Positions 54,836 through 62,697 of a stretch of DNA of 64,000 bases are shown here, one piece after another. The notes beneath the pieces were generated by a model that was not told the origin of the DNA, made no database searches, and saw only the letters and a program-made list of their open reading frames with translations. Source of the DNA: Pseudoalteromonas denitrificans DSM 6059. GTDB lineage: Bacteria; Pseudomonadota; Gammaproteobacteria; Enterobacterales; Alteromonadaceae. The stretch covers positions 62,001-126,000 of the forward strand of contig NZ_FOLO01000009.1 in assembly GCF_900112265.1 (NCBI RefSeq). The letters are read 5' to 3'. The position numbers were made by a program, and so were the translations under genes. How positions within the stretch are numbered: the first letter of the stretch is position 1; each line of letters opens with the position of its first letter.

Positions 54836-56317
54836 TTAATTTGGTATGCTGCCTGTCATATTTAATACGTCTAAAAAAGTATTGCTTACAGTACTTTTGG
54901 GTTCTTTTGCTAATGGTTGGGGCTCTTTTTCAAGCCAAATTATCATTTTTTTTCCTAGTTTTAAAACTGCGTTTTGACCCATTTTATTCCAGCTTGCAAG
55001 TTCTTTAAATGACACACCATAAGTTTGGCCTATGTCCCATAATGTATCGCCTTTTTTTACGATGTAAGAAGTACTTACTTTTATTTTGTCGGGCGTTTTA
55101 TTACGTTGCAAATAAGGGCTTATATGATATTCGATGGTAAGCGGTGAATTTTTATAGGCGGGTAGAGCTAAAATTTGACCAATTTTAATTAAATCACTAC
55201 TTAATTGGTTTATGCTTTTGAGTTTAGTAATGCTTGTATTGAATTGCTTAGATATTTTATATAAAGAATCCTTCGCTTTTACTTGATATCGGCCATAAAC
55301 CAGTTTGCCATTGATTAATTGATAATGAGAGTCAAAATAATGGGCCTGGCTGATTGGTACTAATAATTTATGAGGTCCTTTTTTAGCACTAGAATTACTG
55401 ATATATCCGGGGTTAAGTTGATAAAGAGTTTGCATCGTTATTTTTGCTATTTTTGCTGCAATTAACATATCAAATTGTTTTTCTATATCTATATTAACTG
55501 TGGTTGCTTGATTAGGCATTTTAGGCCAATAGTGGTATTTTTTTTGTTGTTTTAGAAGAGAGGCTAATGCTAGTAATTTTGGAACGTAATTTGTTGTTTC
55601 ACTTGGAAGATCTAGTGACCAAAAGTCACTTTTTTCACCTAAACGTTTATTTTTGGCTATAGCATGCATTATTCTACCTTCTCCCGAATTATAGGCTGCT
55701 ATTGCATGTAACCAGTTTTTAGAGAAACGAAAATATAAATATTCTAAATAATCTAAGGCTGCAGTCGTTGATGCAATAACATCATAGCGGCCATCGTACC
55801 AAGCATTCGTTTGTAAATTAAAATGTTTTGCTGTAACTGGCATAAGTTGCCAGATGCCAGATGCGCCTGCAGGTGACTTCGCTTTTATATTAAAATCACT
55901 TTCTACAATTGGTAAAAGTGCTAATTCTAAAGGGAGTTTCCGTTGCTCTATTTGGTTAACTATATGATACATGAAAGGTTTGCTGCGTTTTGTGATGGTT
56001 TTCATATAATGTGGATGTTTTAAATACCAATTTATTCTTTGCTCAATTCTATTATCATTATAATTTGGTAGTTTGAGTTGCATTGCGATGCGGTGCCAAA
56101 GATCTGAAACTTCACTTGGTTTGATTTTTTTAGTTTTACGGGTATTAGCTTTTGTTACTTTTGTTATTTTTTTTTGTGTTTTTTTATTTTCAGGCTGTAC
56201 AGTTGAAACAATAACGAGAGTGTTTTTTTTTACCTGAGTACTTTTGTTTGATGTGCCATTATTAGTCGCTTGGCATCCAACTAAGGTCAGTAAAATTAAT
56301 ATGCGAAACTGTGCCAT
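54836..56317 (-). CDS. mltD: Membrane-bound lytic murein transglycosylase D with LysM repeats
   Basis: Cleaves peptidoglycan glycan strands, leaving 1,6-anhydro ends. It has 493 residues, a lipoprotein signal with lipobox LVGC (C15), and a Lys/Thr-rich linker. The SLT domain (about 115-250) has LALLPIVESDFNIKAKSPAG with the catalytic Glu, SGIWQLMPVTAKHF and AIAAYNSGEGRI. The C-terminal LysM modules for glycan binding include YQVKAKDSLYKISKQFNTSI and YIVKKGDTLWDIGQTYGVSF. Family MltD usually has two or three LysM units. It is monocistronic between slyD and a small membrane gene. Confidence 0.95.
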   Translation of the reverse strand: MAQFRILILLTLVGCQATNNGTSNKSTQVKKNTLVIVSTVQPENKKTQKKITKVTKANTRKTKKIKPSEVSDLWHRIAMQLKLPNYNDNRIEQRINWYLKHPHYMKTITKRSKPFMYHIVNQIEQRKLPLELALLPIVESDFNIKAKSPAGASGIWQLMPVTAKHFNLQTNAWYDGRYDVIASTTAALDYLEYLYFRFSKNWLHAIAAYNSGEGRIMHAIAKNKRLGEKSDFWSLDLPSETTNYVPKLLALASLLKQQKKYHYWPKMPNQATTVNIDIEKQFDMLIAAKIAKITMQTLYQLNPGYISNSSAKKGPHKLLVPISQAHYFDSHYQLINGKLVYGRYQVKAKDSLYKISKQFNTSITKLKSINQLSSDLIKIGQILALPAYKNSPLTIEYHISPYLQRNKTPDKIKVSTSYIVKKGDTLWDIGQTYGVSFKELASWNKMGQNAVLKLGKKMIIWLEKEPQPLAKEPKSTVSNTFLDVLNMTGSIPN

Positions 56318-56396
56318 ATAAGCTAAACCTCCAGTTGATGAATAATTTGAGTTTAGACTAGTTTAAAAATTAGAGGTAATATGATTTAGTGAAAAT

Positions 56397-56708
56397 TTAA
56401 CCTATTACTTCTAAAAGAACGTAAGGGGATTTGATGATTAAAAAGGGTAAAAAAAGAAATGTTATCGCCATTATTAAATAAATAGCTGAATGAATATAAT
56501 GAATTTTCTTAATTTTTATTAATGAACATCCGGCTATTATTCCACCAAAAACAATCATACAACCCCAGAGCTGTAAGTTACTGGTATTTTGTGTATTTTT
56601 TATATTTAATAAGGTAGCAAATACATGAGCATCGGTTATTAAAATAACTAACAATGTAATGCTTACTATAATAAATTTGAGGCCTAATATTTGGCTTTTA
56701 GATTTCAT
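56397..56708 (-). CDS. Small three-helix membrane protein, unknown
   Basis: A 103-residue hydrophobic protein not recognised as any named family. It has three or four membrane segments (FIIVSITLLVILITD, LWGCMIVFGGIIAGCSLI, AIYLIMAITFLFLPFLII) with a short basic loop (KIKKIH) between, suggesting a cytoplasmic side there. It begins MKSKSQILG. It lies 94 bp after zapA and could be part of that transcript, though the zapA-end hairpin stands between. Confidence 0.55.
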   Translation of the reverse strand: MKSKSQILGLKFIIVSITLLVILITDAHVFATLLNIKNTQNTSNLQLWGCMIVFGGIIAGCSLIKIKKIHYIHSAIYLIMAITFLFLPFLIIKSPYVLLEVIG

Positions 56709-56785
56709 AAATGCTCAATACTATAAAAATCATATTATTGACTGAAAAGTGAAATAAATACTAGGTGATTATAACTAAAGAAGGA

Positions 56786-56810
56786 AAATAGCTACTTAGG
56801 GGCTATTTTT
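56786..56810 (-). terminator. Hairpin at the end of zapA
   Basis: AAAATAGC (56786-56793) and GGCTATTTT (56801-56809) pair across an 8-base loop. The right arm contains the zapA stop codon. On the minus strand the T tract is short (TTTTCCTTC). Confidence 0.5.
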
Positions 56811-57093
56811 CTGTTAAAGCATCATTTAATGAACTAACTAAGGAATTGAGTTGTTGTTGATTTGTTTCTAAGGTTTGATTAGCTAAAGCAAGCTCGTTAC
56901 TTAAATTAAGCGCAGCCATAAGAAGAGCGCGGTCATTATTTCTAATGCCACTACGCTGTTTTATATCCCAAAACATTTTATCTAACTGTTTGGCTGCTTT
57001 TAGTAAGGCGTCTTCTTGTCCTTGTGGGCAAGCAAATTGATGTTGCTGACCCATAATTTCAACCTTAATGCCTTTTTGGCTGGCTGGAGGCAT
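56803..57093 (-). CDS. zapA: Cell division protein ZapA
   Basis: FtsZ-ring-associated protein that cross-links FtsZ filaments. It has 96 residues (E. coli 109). The N-terminal globular domain is KVEIMGQQHQFACPQGQEDA with LLKAAKQLDKMFWDIKQRSG, followed by NDRALLMAALNLSNELALAN and a coiled coil. It starts with ATG overlapping the stop of the upstream gene (TAATG). In many gammaproteobacteria the 6S RNA gene follows zapA; only 94 bp lies before the next gene here, too short for it. Confidence 0.93.
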   Translation of the reverse strand: MPPASQKGIKVEIMGQQHQFACPQGQEDALLKAAKQLDKMFWDIKQRSGIRNNDRALLMAALNLSNELALANQTLETNQQQLNSLVSSLNDALTEK

Positions 57094-57323
57094 TAGCTAG
57101 CCTGTTGCACACTTTGTAGCTTCTGCAGTAAACCTTCTAATGTATTTGTTGCATGCTTTTGTTTTTCATCAACTTCTAAAGCTTCAAGTAATAAGGTTTC
57201 ATTTTCGTCGGTTAATTTTGCGTTAAGATCTTTCAACTCTGAAAAATCTTGTTTTAACTGAGTATTTTGCTCGATAAGTTGATTGATCAGTTTTTCGAGT
57301 TGAGGAAGTGTATCGTTTATCAT
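57093..57323 (-). CDS. TIGR02449-family coiled-coil protein
   Basis: A 76-residue, almost entirely coiled-coil protein (heptads from LEKLINQLIEQNTQLKQDFS to EVDEKQKHATNTLEGLLQKL). This matches the short TIGR02449 family, which is regularly found directly upstream of zapA and is reminiscent of ZapB. Stop and zapA start overlap by one base, so the two are co-translated. A role at the division ring is inferred from this pairing. It is divergent from rlmJ. Confidence 0.8.
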   Translation of the reverse strand: MINDTLPQLEKLINQLIEQNTQLKQDFSELKDLNAKLTDENETLLLEALEVDEKQKHATNTLEGLLQKLQSVQQAS

Positions 57324-57477
57324 AAGGCGCTCTTATAACTGGATTAATAATATGTGCAAATTTAATCTAAAGTTATGCATATAGCTACTGTTTAAACACG
57401 AATAGCTGAAATTAATTGCTTTATTTTGTAAAATACCAGTAGTTAACTCTTTTTTGTATGAATAAATAGGATTTTTA

Positions 57478-58314
57478 ATGCTTAGCTATCGCCACTCTTT
57501 TCATGCAGGTAACCCTGCCGATGTTCTTAAACATCTCGTTTTATTTGAAGTTTTACAATATTTAACACAAAAAGATAAAGCTTTAGAATATATAGATACT
57601 CATAGTGGTGCTGGAATGTATGCATTTTCTTCAAACGAAGCACAAAAAACACAAGAATTTGAACAAGGCATTGCAAAGCTCTGGCATTATAATGGAGATA
57701 GCCCAACGATTAAAAATTATTTGGCATTAATCAAACGTTTTAATCTACAAAAATTGGCATTTTATCCGGGATCACCCGCTGTTGCTGACGATGTTTTAAG
57801 AGCGCATGATAAGTCTTGGTTATTTGAATTACATCCTCAAGACCATAAATTATTAACTGAGAACTTTAAACCAACCCGAAAGCGTAAAGTGAGGCTTGAA
57901 GATGGCTTTAAAGGTCTATTAGGCTTATTGCCACCAGAATCTCGTAGAGCATGTATTTTAATGGATCCCCCTTATGAAATTAAATCAGATTATGAGTTAG
58001 TGGTTAAAACGATTATTAAAGCGCATAAACGTTTTAGCAGTGGGACTTATATGATTTGGTACCCTGTAGTACAAAGGGAAAGAATCGATACGATGGAACA
58101 AACTTTAATTGATTCAGGTATTAAAAACATCCATTTATATGAACTGGGCACTTCTCAAGATACACAAGAACACGGCATGACAGCATCAGGAATGATAGTA
58201 ATAAACCCGCCTTGGAAGTTAAAAGCAACTATGGATACTGTAATGCCTGAACTCGTAGAATATTTATCACATAAAGATGGTTTTTATCGATCAGTAGAGT
58301 TAGTTGCTGAATGA
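57478..58314 (+). CDS. rlmJ: 23S rRNA m6A2030 methyltransferase RlmJ
   Basis: SAM-dependent enzyme that methylates A2030 of 23S rRNA; in E. coli (YhiR) it is also linked to use of DNA as a carbon source. It has 278 residues (E. coli 280). N-terminal MLSYRHSFHAGNPADVLKHL with the SAM loop, YIDTHSGAGMYAF, PGSPAVADDVLR and the catalytic DPPYE (after ACILM) are all typical. AGGA precedes the ATG. It stands alone, followed by an 87-bp gap and the LytTR regulator. Confidence 0.96.
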   Translation: MLSYRHSFHAGNPADVLKHLVLFEVLQYLTQKDKALEYIDTHSGAGMYAFSSNEAQKTQEFEQGIAKLWHYNGDSPTIKNYLALIKRFNLQKLAFYPGSPAVADDVLRAHDKSWLFELHPQDHKLLTENFKPTRKRKVRLEDGFKGLLGLLPPESRRACILMDPPYEIKSDYELVVKTIIKAHKRFSSGTYMIWYPVVQRERIDTMEQTLIDSGIKNIHLYELGTSQDTQEHGMTASGMIVINPPWKLKATMDTVMPELVEYLSHKDGFYRSVELVAE

Positions 58315-58340
58315 TAGTTAAATTTAATTTTTAGAAATTA

Positions 58341-58392
58341 TTGACTTGTACGAATATTCTCGTATATTAAATACGAACAGTTTCGTACAAGG
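58341..58392 (+). promoter_or_regulatory. Promoter with two inverted repeats ahead of the LytTR gene
   Basis: A -35 (TTGACT, 58341-58346) and a -10 (TATATT, 58363-58368) are separated by 16 bp. Two copies of TACGA-N6-TCGTA lie at 58349-58364 (in the spacer) and 58372-58387 (over the expected start site), 23 bp apart centre to centre. The ribosome binding site AAGGA at 58388-58392 follows directly. The layout suggests tight repression by a dimeric protein, possibly the LytTR product itself. Confidence 0.75.
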
Positions 58393-58401
58393 ATATAAAA
58401 A

Positions 58402-59169
58402 ATGAAAAAATTTAACGTTGTAATTGCCAGTGCTAGTGAAAAAACGCGCTCTAATATTAAACAATTACTTGAATTTCATTTTCATTTTGATTTTGAAACT
58501 GTTGCTTTAATTACTAATGAATGCGACGTTTTAAGTGCTTGTACTTCGGGTACTGTCGATGTTTTATTCATTGACTCAAATCTTTTATCTGATTTTGATC
58601 AAAACCAAATTATTGAAAAGTTGTCATCTGAGATTCGGATTGTTTATTTATCTAAAGATTCAATTCAAGCGGCTGATGCATTCGATTTAGGGGTTATTGA
58701 TTATTTAATATATCCATTTGGTATTGAACGTTTTCACAAGTGTATTAAAAAGTTATTAAAAGAACTCAATAGTATTGTTGATTTTCCAATGCAATATATG
58801 CAAAAAATGTTACGGCAATTTCAAGTTCCAATAGAAAAAAAAGATCCAATTATTGTAAAAGGTACTGGAAACATCCGTATTATCGATACTGACGATATTT
58901 TATGGGTGGCGAGTGCGGGTAATTATGTTGAATTACATTTATCTGATGAGCAAAGACCAATATTACATAGAGAAACACTTACATCAATGCTAAATAAGTT
59001 AACATCACATGGGTTTATTCAAGTACATCGCTCTGCTCTTGTAAAAAAACGAAGTATAAGTGAGCTTAAGCCAACAGACAATGGTGATTACTTAATAACT
59101 TTAAAGAATGGTGCATTATTAAATTTATCTCGTCGTTATAAACAAAGCATGGCTGGTATATTGAATTAA
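58402..59169 (+). CDS. LytTR-type response regulator with degenerate receiver
   Basis: A 255-residue regulator. The N-terminal receiver-like domain (1-125) keeps D58 (VLFIDSN), but the usual acidic pair near residue 10 is ASAS and the conserved Lys near residue 110 reads YPF in DYLIYPFGIERF, so phosphorylation is doubtful. The C-terminal LytTR DNA-binding domain (about 145-255) has IIDTDDILWVASAGNYVELH, HRETLTSMLNKL, FIQVHRSALVKKRSIS and LSRRYKQSM, all typical. No sensor kinase is adjacent. It is preceded by a promoter with two identical inverted repeats, so autoregulation is plausible. The next gene, a DUF3016 protein, is 74 bp downstream and may be a target or co-transcribed. Confidence 0.88.
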   Translation: MKKFNVVIASASEKTRSNIKQLLEFHFHFDFETVALITNECDVLSACTSGTVDVLFIDSNLLSDFDQNQIIEKLSSEIRIVYLSKDSIQAADAFDLGVIDYLIYPFGIERFHKCIKKLLKELNSIVDFPMQYMQKMLRQFQVPIEKKDPIIVKGTGNIRIIDTDDILWVASAGNYVELHLSDEQRPILHRETLTSMLNKLTSHGFIQVHRSALVKKRSISELKPTDNGDYLITLKNGALLNLSRRYKQSMAGILN

Positions 59170-59243
59170 TCATTATTATTAAGTGTGTGTTCAGTCTATT
59201 AGTGTCATATTAGTATCATTGTATTTTACCTTGAGATGATATT

Positions 59244-59747
59244 ATGAAAAAAATTAATAAAGTAGCAATAGCACTTGTTTTGTCTATACCCTTATTAGTA
59301 AATGCCTCTGATAACTCAAATAAGATCAAAGCAACGGTTACTTGGGCTGACTTTAATGACTTTACTGATGTCAGGCCTAATGGAGGACCTAAAGGTTCAT
59401 TTTATAAACAAGTTGCCAAGTCCTTTGAAAAACACTTTGCTAAGTTAGCTAAAGACCTTCCATTGGGATATAAACTTAAAGTTAAAGTGAATAACCTTGA
59501 TTTAGCAGGTGATGTACGCTTTAGCACCCATAGAGATATGCGTATAATTAAACCTATTTATTTTCCTAAAATTGAATTTAGTTATGCTCTGATTGATGCC
59601 AATGGAAAGTTAATTAATAAAGACGATGTTAAACTAAAAGATATGGGTTTTATGGATAAAATTAAACATGGTAGAGACGGTTCTTTTTATTATGATCATA
59701 GACTCATTACTGATTGGTTTAATGATGTACTCATAAAACAAGTTTAA
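59244..59747 (+). CDS. Periplasmic DUF3016 protein
   Basis: A 167-residue exported protein. It has a signal peptide ending VNAS, then VTWADFNDFTDVRPNGGPKG and the family-like VNNLDLAGDVRFSTHRDMRI, with WFNDVL near the C-terminus. These match the DUF3016 family of small periplasmic proteins common in Xanthomonadales and Alteromonadales. Function unknown. GAGATGA serves as ribosome binding site. It is convergent with the next small gene, only 3 bp between stops. Confidence 0.8.
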   Translation: MKKINKVAIALVLSIPLLVNASDNSNKIKATVTWADFNDFTDVRPNGGPKGSFYKQVAKSFEKHFAKLAKDLPLGYKLKVKVNNLDLAGDVRFSTHRDMRIIKPIYFPKIEFSYALIDANGKLINKDDVKLKDMGFMDKIKHGRDGSFYYDHRLITDWFNDVLIKQV

Positions 59748-59750
59748 TTT

Positions 59751-60053
59751 TTATAAAAAAGAAGCGATTTCATTATAAAGTTGAGTCGCTTGTTTTTGTG
59801 TTAAGTTACTAATTGATTTTGCTTTGCCAATTGTACTACTGACTCTAACCGATTCACTGGTAATGCTGTGAGAGTTTTGATTTGATTCACTCTTTTCATT
59901 TAATTGTTTTTGTCTTGCTAATTGTGAAATTTTAACAATATCATTGCTAAAGTCTCCAAATTTGGATTCTGATTTAGTGGTATTAACTTGGTCGCGTATA
60001 ACACTGGTTTTTTGTATTTCACTACCAGCCGTTAACGGGATTGCAATAGACAT
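59751..60053 (-). CDS. Small Ser/Gln-rich protein, unknown
   Basis: A 100-residue hydrophilic protein not recognised as a family. It begins MSIAIPLTAGSEIQKTSVIR and ends with a short helix SNLTQKQATQLYNEIASFL. The middle is polar and low in complexity (Ser, Asn, Lys). The segment DFSNDIVKISQLARQKQL resembles the short D..ISQ.A segments of flagellar-associated proteins, but that is weak. AGGGGA lies before its ATG, so it is probably a real gene. No membrane segment or signal peptide. Confidence 0.6.
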   Translation of the reverse strand: MSIAIPLTAGSEIQKTSVIRDQVNTTKSESKFGDFSNDIVKISQLARQKQLNEKSESNQNSHSITSESVRVSSTIGKAKSISNLTQKQATQLYNEIASFL

Positions 60054-60131
60054 ATCCCCTCCAAATAAATGGACCTAAACTAAGTATAGTCTATACCTAA
60101 GCCACTTCAATACACTATTTTTGGAACGGCT

Positions 60132-60236
60132 GAGCAATTCATGAGCTAGGCGCTCCTTTGTATTAATGCTGATCTCTTGAAAGGAGATGGAGAAGCGCAC
60201 ATGATTTGTTCAAAGGTCCCCGTTGGGGTGGTTTTT
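60132..60236 (+). ncRNA. Highly structured intergenic element, possible small RNA
   Basis: Nested complementary arms lie in the 302-bp gap between two small genes: GAGCAATTCATG (60132-60143) with CATGATTTGTTC (60200-60211), 10 of 12 paired; GCGC (60150-60153) with GCGC (60195-60198); CTCCTTT (60153-60159) with AAAGGAG (60180-60186). A CCCC-GTT-GGGG hairpin (60218-60228) and TTTTT (60232-60236) follow. This could be a small RNA with a terminator or the end of a transposon-like fold-back element. Strand and identity are unproven. Confidence 0.4.
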
Positions 60237-60287
60237 AAATGTTTTATGTTGTGCTATTGATTTTGAAAATTGAAAAACGACGGTGTA

Positions 60288-60323
60288 AACAACTTCAACT
60301 GAATTTTGTATATTGAAGTTGTT
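60288..60323 (-). terminator. Hairpin after the gene at 60356-60655
   Basis: AACAACTTCAA (60288-60298) and TTGAAGTTGTT (60313-60323) form a perfect 11-bp stem with a 14-base loop, 33 bp after the stop of the minus-strand gene. The T tract is weak (GTTGTTTACACC). Confidence 0.5.
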
Positions 60324-60355
60324 TGAATATATAAATATTGGTTAGTTTAAATTGG

Positions 60356-60655
60356 CTATTTATTTTTGAAGTTCGCTAATAATTGATGAACTTTTTGTAA
60401 TTTAATAACTGTAGATTCTAATTTGTTTTTATCTAAAGACTCTTGTTTACTGAGAATTTCTACATCTGCTGCAATATCTAAAATATATGGTTTAAATCGT
60501 TTTGCTTCAAAAGAAAATCCAGCTTCTTGTTTGAAAAGAGCGCTAAATTTACCATGGCCACTTTTTTGTAATGCGTCTAATTGGCTATCAGCATCAAGTG
60601 CTTGTCTATAAAGTAATTGTAAGTTGTTGTTAAGTTGTTCGATTACAGGGTTCAT
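60356..60655 (-). CDS. Small helical protein, possibly PriC-like
   Basis: A 99-residue, all-helical protein beginning MNPVIEQLNNNLQLLYRQAL, with KFSALFKQEAGFSFEAKRFK in the middle and a terminal helix VIKLQKVHQLLANFKNK. The F..LF pattern between helices recalls the N-terminal half of the primosomal protein PriC (about 175 residues), but half the length is missing and the resemblance is low. Short proteins of this kind are common in Pseudoalteromonas-like genomes with no assigned role. Divergent from the small + strand gene at 60727. Confidence 0.6.
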   Translation of the reverse strand: MNPVIEQLNNNLQLLYRQALDADSQLDALQKSGHGKFSALFKQEAGFSFEAKRFKPYILDIAADVEILSKQESLDKNKLESTVIKLQKVHQLLANFKNK

Positions 60656-60726
60656 ATTTATCTAAAGTTTATTTTGGAATTGCCGCTATAATAACATTAA
60701 TGATTAACTTCTAATATGGTGGATTT

Positions 60727-60942
60727 ATGGATGTCTCTACTGGTCGCCTAGCTTCTGTAAACAATAGTGAAGGAGCACAGTTATATTCAGCTTCATTATC
60801 TAAGTCGCAGCAAAAGTTAGAAGGTCAAGCTGCATTAGCCTTGATACAAGCTACAGCAAGTACTTCACAAATAGTTAGTAGCCAACCTTCAGCTTCATCT
60901 GTGACGGCTACTTTAGGTCAGAATATTAATATCAGAGTTTAA
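60727..60942 (+). CDS. YjfB-like putative motility protein
   Basis: A 71-residue protein. It begins MDVSTGRLASVNNSEG and ends TATLGQNINIRV. The MD start, the Gln/Ala/Ser-rich helix (SLSKSQQKLEGQAALALIQA) and the LG.NI.I ending are the pattern of the small YjfB putative-motility family (about 60-75 residues). The family function is unknown; the name comes from its occurrence in motile bacteria. No signal peptide. Its weak ribosome binding site (GGTGG) is the main doubt. Confidence 0.6.
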   Translation: MDVSTGRLASVNNSEGAQLYSASLSKSQQKLEGQAALALIQATASTSQIVSSQPSASSVTATLGQNINIRV

Positions 60943-60962
60943 GGTTCATCGTTTATATTCAT

Positions 60963-61976
60963 CTAATTTACTATTAAATTAATCGGTGTTTTATTTTTCT
61001 CGCCGCCGATTTCCCTTACAAGTTTTGGAACCAAAAAGCCTGGCAATTCACTTAAAATATCTAACATTAATTGTTTCGATTTCTCCTCACTCACATCAAA
61101 GTGTGATGCGCCTGAAACCTTATCTAGCAAATGTAAATAATAGGGCAATATATCAGCACTAAATAACTTTTCGCTCAAGTTAACTAAGTCTTTACTTGTA
61201 TCATTTACGCCTTTTAGTAAAACAGCTTGATTTAATAAAGTAACCCCAGAGGATTTTAAGAGTTTCATTTTATTAATTAATACTTTGTCAATTTCATTAG
61301 CATGGTTAATATGCATTACAATTATAATTTTTAATTTTGAGTTAGAAAATCGCTCACATAAAGCCGTTGTTATTCTGCTTGGAATAACAACTGGAAAACG
61401 AGTATGAACGCGTAATCGAGAGACATGTTTTATTTTTTCAAGTTCAGTTATAAACCAGTCAATAGCTTCATCTTTTGCCATCAAAGGATCACCACCACTT
61501 AATATAACTTCATTGATATTGAGGTCATTTTCGATATATTTTAAAGATTTGAGTAAATCACGTTTATTTAAGTGATTATCCTGATAAGGAAAGTGACGCC
61601 TAAAGCAATATCGACAATTAACTGCACAGCCTGTTTTAAATATAATGAGTACACGTGATTTGTATTTATGCAATAAACCCGGCACTTCATTTTTTTGTTC
61701 GAGTAGGGGATCAAAATCAAACCCTTTTTTTGTTAAAAACTCTTTCTGTAATGGCATCACTTGTAATAATAAAGGGTCTTGAGGGTCACCTTTTTTTATT
61801 TTTTTTATAAAGGGTATGGGGACTCGCATAGGGAATAATTTTTTGGCTTTTATATCATCACTGAATGATTTTTCATCAAGTTCGAGCATTTTTAATAATT
61901 TAATCGGGTCAGTTACGACCATAGCTAATTCTTTTTGCCAGTTAGTATGCAAATTTGCTTCAATTGTTTGTATCAT
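60963..61976 (-). CDS. epmB: EF-P beta-lysylation protein EpmB (lysine 2,3-aminomutase-like)
   Basis: Radical SAM enzyme that converts lysine to (R)-beta-lysine for elongation factor P. It has 337 residues (E. coli 342). The [4Fe-4S] cluster is held by CAVNCRYCFRRHFPY. EVILSGGDPLMAKDEAIDWF, RVHTRFPVVIPSRITTAL and YYLHLLDKVSGASHFDVSEE follow, all shared with lysine 2,3-aminomutases. Its start is only 39 bp from the divergent efp start. epmB and epmA flank efp here, so the whole modification set is in one place. Confidence 0.96.
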   Translation of the reverse strand: MIQTIEANLHTNWQKELAMVVTDPIKLLKMLELDEKSFSDDIKAKKLFPMRVPIPFIKKIKKGDPQDPLLLQVMPLQKEFLTKKGFDFDPLLEQKNEVPGLLHKYKSRVLIIFKTGCAVNCRYCFRRHFPYQDNHLNKRDLLKSLKYIENDLNINEVILSGGDPLMAKDEAIDWFITELEKIKHVSRLRVHTRFPVVIPSRITTALCERFSNSKLKIIIVMHINHANEIDKVLINKMKLLKSSGVTLLNQAVLLKGVNDTSKDLVNLSEKLFSADILPYYLHLLDKVSGASHFDVSEEKSKQLMLDILSELPGFLVPKLVREIGGEKNKTPINLIVN

Positions 61977-62015
61977 AGGTGTGTAAATAACTCGAATTGA
62001 TTAATAGAGGACATA

Positions 62016-62585
62016 ATGGCGAATTATAGCACTAACGAATTCAAGGGAGGCCTAAAATTTATGATGGATGGCGAACCTTGTAGCATTATTGAAAATGAAA
62101 TGGTTAAACCTGGCAAAGGTCAGGCTTTCAACCGTGTTAAATTACGTAAATTAATTTCAGGTAAAGTGTTAGAAAAAACATTTAAATCTGGCGATAGCGT
62201 TGAAGCTGCAGATGTAATGGATACAGAACTTGCTTATCTATATACCGATGGTGAATTTTGGCATTTCATGAACAATGAAACTTTTGAGCAAGTTGCTGCT
62301 GACGAAAAAGCATTAGGCGACTCAGTTAAATGGTTAGTTGAAAATGATGTTTGTACTTTAACAATTTGGGATGGTCGCCCAATTGCAGTATCGGCGCCTA
62401 ACTTTGTAGAACTTGAAATCACTGAAACAGACCCAGGTCTCAAAGGTGATACTGCGGGTACAGGTGGCAAGCCTGCAACTTTATCTACAGGCGCAGTGGT
62501 ACGAGTACCACTATTTGTTCAAGTAAATGAAGTTATTCGTGTTGATACACGTACTGCAGAGTATGTAAGTCGCGTTTCTAAATAG
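62016..62585 (+). CDS. efp: Elongation factor P
   Basis: Relieves ribosome stalling at polyproline stretches. It has 189 residues (E. coli 188). The modification site Lys34 is in [15 protein letters not shown], the target for beta-lysylation by the neighbouring EpmA and EpmB products. [16 protein letters not shown] and [20 protein letters not shown] segments and the C-terminal OB domain with [12 protein letters not shown] are standard. AGAGGA precedes the ATG. It is divergent from epmB and 112 bp upstream of epmA. Confidence 0.98.
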   Translation: MANYSTNEFKGGLKFMMDGEPCSIIENEMVKPGKGQAFNRVKLRKLISGKVLEKTFKSGDSVEAADVMDTELAYLYTDGEFWHFMNNETFEQVAADEKALGDSVKWLVENDVCTLTIWDGRPIAVSAPNFVELEITETDPGLKGDTAGTGGKPATLSTGAVVRVPLFVQVNEVIRVDTRTAEYVSRVSK

Positions 62586-62697
62586 ATTTAACTCGCAATT
62601 CTATAGAGGCAGTTTTAGTGGATATGTAACTGAATGACATTTGTAAGTTGTTTGGCTATATATCCATACTTTTCTATTTGAACTTCTAAGGTTTTCT

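Noticed and set aside
60423..60611. 62-residue frame opposite the PriC-like gene
   Set aside because: Mirror frame of a more plausible helical protein, without a ribosome binding site.
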